Below are positions 63,268-64,000 of a stretch of 64,000 bases of DNA, one piece after another; position 1 is the first letter of the stretch, and each line of letters starts with the position of its first letter. The translations under genes were made by a program, and so were the position numbers. The stretch is from Burkholderia sp. SRS-W-2-2016 (GTDB lineage: Bacteria; Pseudomonadota; Gammaproteobacteria; Burkholderiales; Burkholderiaceae). Where the stretch lies: positions 1 through 64,000 of the forward strand of contig NZ_MSDV01000037.1 in the NCBI RefSeq assembly GCF_001931485.1, read 5' to 3'. Below the pieces are notes generated by a model, which saw nothing but the letters and a program-made list of their open reading frames with translations, was not told the DNA's origin and ran no database searches.

Positions 63268-64000
63268 TTAATCGATGACGATCTCGCCTTCATACAGGAT
63301 ATCCACCACTGATAGCTGGTGACTGACGTTATCGGGCAACCTTGCGGTGTTGCGCATCATGATGGTTTTGCTGTTATCGGCGATCTGCTCTCGTGATGCC
63401 AACCTGAATTCCACAGGGGTGAATTCCTTGGATACACATGTGGCATTTCTGTAGTACTGGTCGGGCACGCACACGTTCACCAGAAACTTGAAATTGCCTT
63501 CATCAAGCGCTGTTCTTCTGAGGGAGAACAAAACCTTCTCACCACCAAAGTTGAAATCGATAACACCATCATTCGGAACTGATATTACTATCAGCGCCAA
63601 CAGCGTGCCCTTGATCTTGAACCTTACCGTATCGCCTTGCTCGATCCGATAGGCTTCTTCGCTCACCAGCGAGTTCGAGAATGCTTCGAACCTCTCTGTC
63701 TGCGAGAATATTTTCCGGAAGACGCCTTCCCTGACAGCCGACTTTGCATTGATGTACCGCCCCTTGGAGATAGGCAAAACGTTCGCATTGGAGCTCCGGC
63801 CATGTCCTTGAAGAACTGTCGAAGCCACCATTTCGCCGATCAGTGAGTGTGCTTTTTTCGAATAGTGCGAAGGGTCTCGATACAGGTCAACAGCCGGGGT
63901 GAGCTCGCCAGCAATCGACTTGTCGTATAGCTTTTGATTGCAGTCTACGGTCGTCACGCCGTAACGCTCATTTATAAAAGCCACTCCGGAGTTGATCTCC
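63268..64000 (-). CDS. C-terminal part of an SGNH/GDSL-type surface glycan-modifying protein (partial)
   Basis: At least 243 codons; the frame stays open to the window edge, so the 5' end is missing. The internal segment FINERYGVTTVDCNQKLYD and then YRDPSHYSKKAH (the D-x-x-H block of SGNH hydrolases) are followed by a C-terminal beta-rich domain of about 150 residues that I do not recognise. Similar D-x-x-H regions end acyltransferase-3/SGNH fusions that O-acetylate surface polysaccharides (inference). Codon use is much less GC-rich than the core genes, suggesting transfer. Confidence 0.65.
   Translation of the reverse strand, partial: EINSGVAFINERYGVTTVDCNQKLYDKSIAGELTPAVDLYRDPSHYSKKAHSLIGEMVASTVLQGHGRSSNANVLPISKGRYINAKSAVREGVFRKIFSQTERFEAFSNSLVSEEAYRIEQGDTVRFKIKGTLLALIVISVPNDGVIDFNFGGEKVLFSLRRTALDEGNFKFLVNVCVPDQYYRNATCVSKEFTPVEFRLASREQIADNSKTIMMRNTARLPDNVSHQLSVVDILYEGEIVID

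Overview
The window is chromosomal DNA from a GC-rich betaproteobacterium of the Burkholderia/Paraburkholderia type. The evidence is the gene set and order: aceE-aceF-lpdA with a lipoyl domain fused to E3, a FixLJ-like pair divergent from it, folD and prlC beside it, a glnA-ntrB-ntrC cluster, a phasin gene, and the hrpA/argA pair. Roughly 45 protein genes and one tRNA are supported. Most of it is ordinary core metabolism, and I did not find a large undescribed system. The interesting signals are regulatory sites, repeats and one small inserted islet.

Layout. 1-112 is near-pure C and looks like a contig end or artefact. 195-2367 (-) encodes LutB and LutA of lactate oxidation, divergent from an IclR regulator with a His-rich tail. 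pbpG (-) faces a 780-bp non-coding stretch that ends in a strong phasin promoter flanked by two TGC-N3-GCA motifs. 6375-12676 (-) is the pyruvate dehydrogenase operon aceE-aceF-lpdA. Divergent from it are a PAS sensor kinase and a FixJ-type regulator (4-nt overlap), then folD, an acyltransferase-3 membrane protein (-), prlC, a cytosine-deaminase-like amidohydrolase (-) and an amino-acid racemase.

23.4-25.4 kb is a lysE/lysR islet, visibly less GC-rich, lying between two copies of the same terminator; the second copy serves an initiator tRNA-Met gene. Then come xthA, a prolyl oligopeptidase (-) and glnA-ntrB-ntrC (-), with a sigma-54 promoter and three NtrC-like sites upstream of glnA. 33.6-38.3 kb holds a rhodanese, a MoaB/CinA-type protein, an EI24 membrane protein, a fatty-acid-hydroxylase-family protein and an exported beta-propeller protein.

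38.5-43.65 kb is hrpA, whose helicase is preceded by a long extension containing 27-residue repeats. It is divergent from argA, with only 23 bp between start codons and a shared palindromic -10 element. yggX, an MHS-family transporter, a YfcE-like phosphoesterase with a 9-bp repeat tract, a TMEM175-like channel, a cupin, a flavin disulfide reductase and a GAF-PAS-GGDEF-EAL protein follow. An 8-bp tandem repeat lies upstream of the last one.

53.9-61.7 kb has envelope or small proteins (SH3 with a Gly/Pro-rich tail, LprI-like), an SDR, a winged-helix-like protein with an acidic tail, a MocR regulator divergent from an FdhF/YdeP-type molybdoenzyme, and a YgjP-like metallopeptidase. The last 2 kb holds an SGNH-like lipoprotein and the 3' part of an SGNH-type gene of lower GC that runs off the window, possibly the edge of a surface polysaccharide region.
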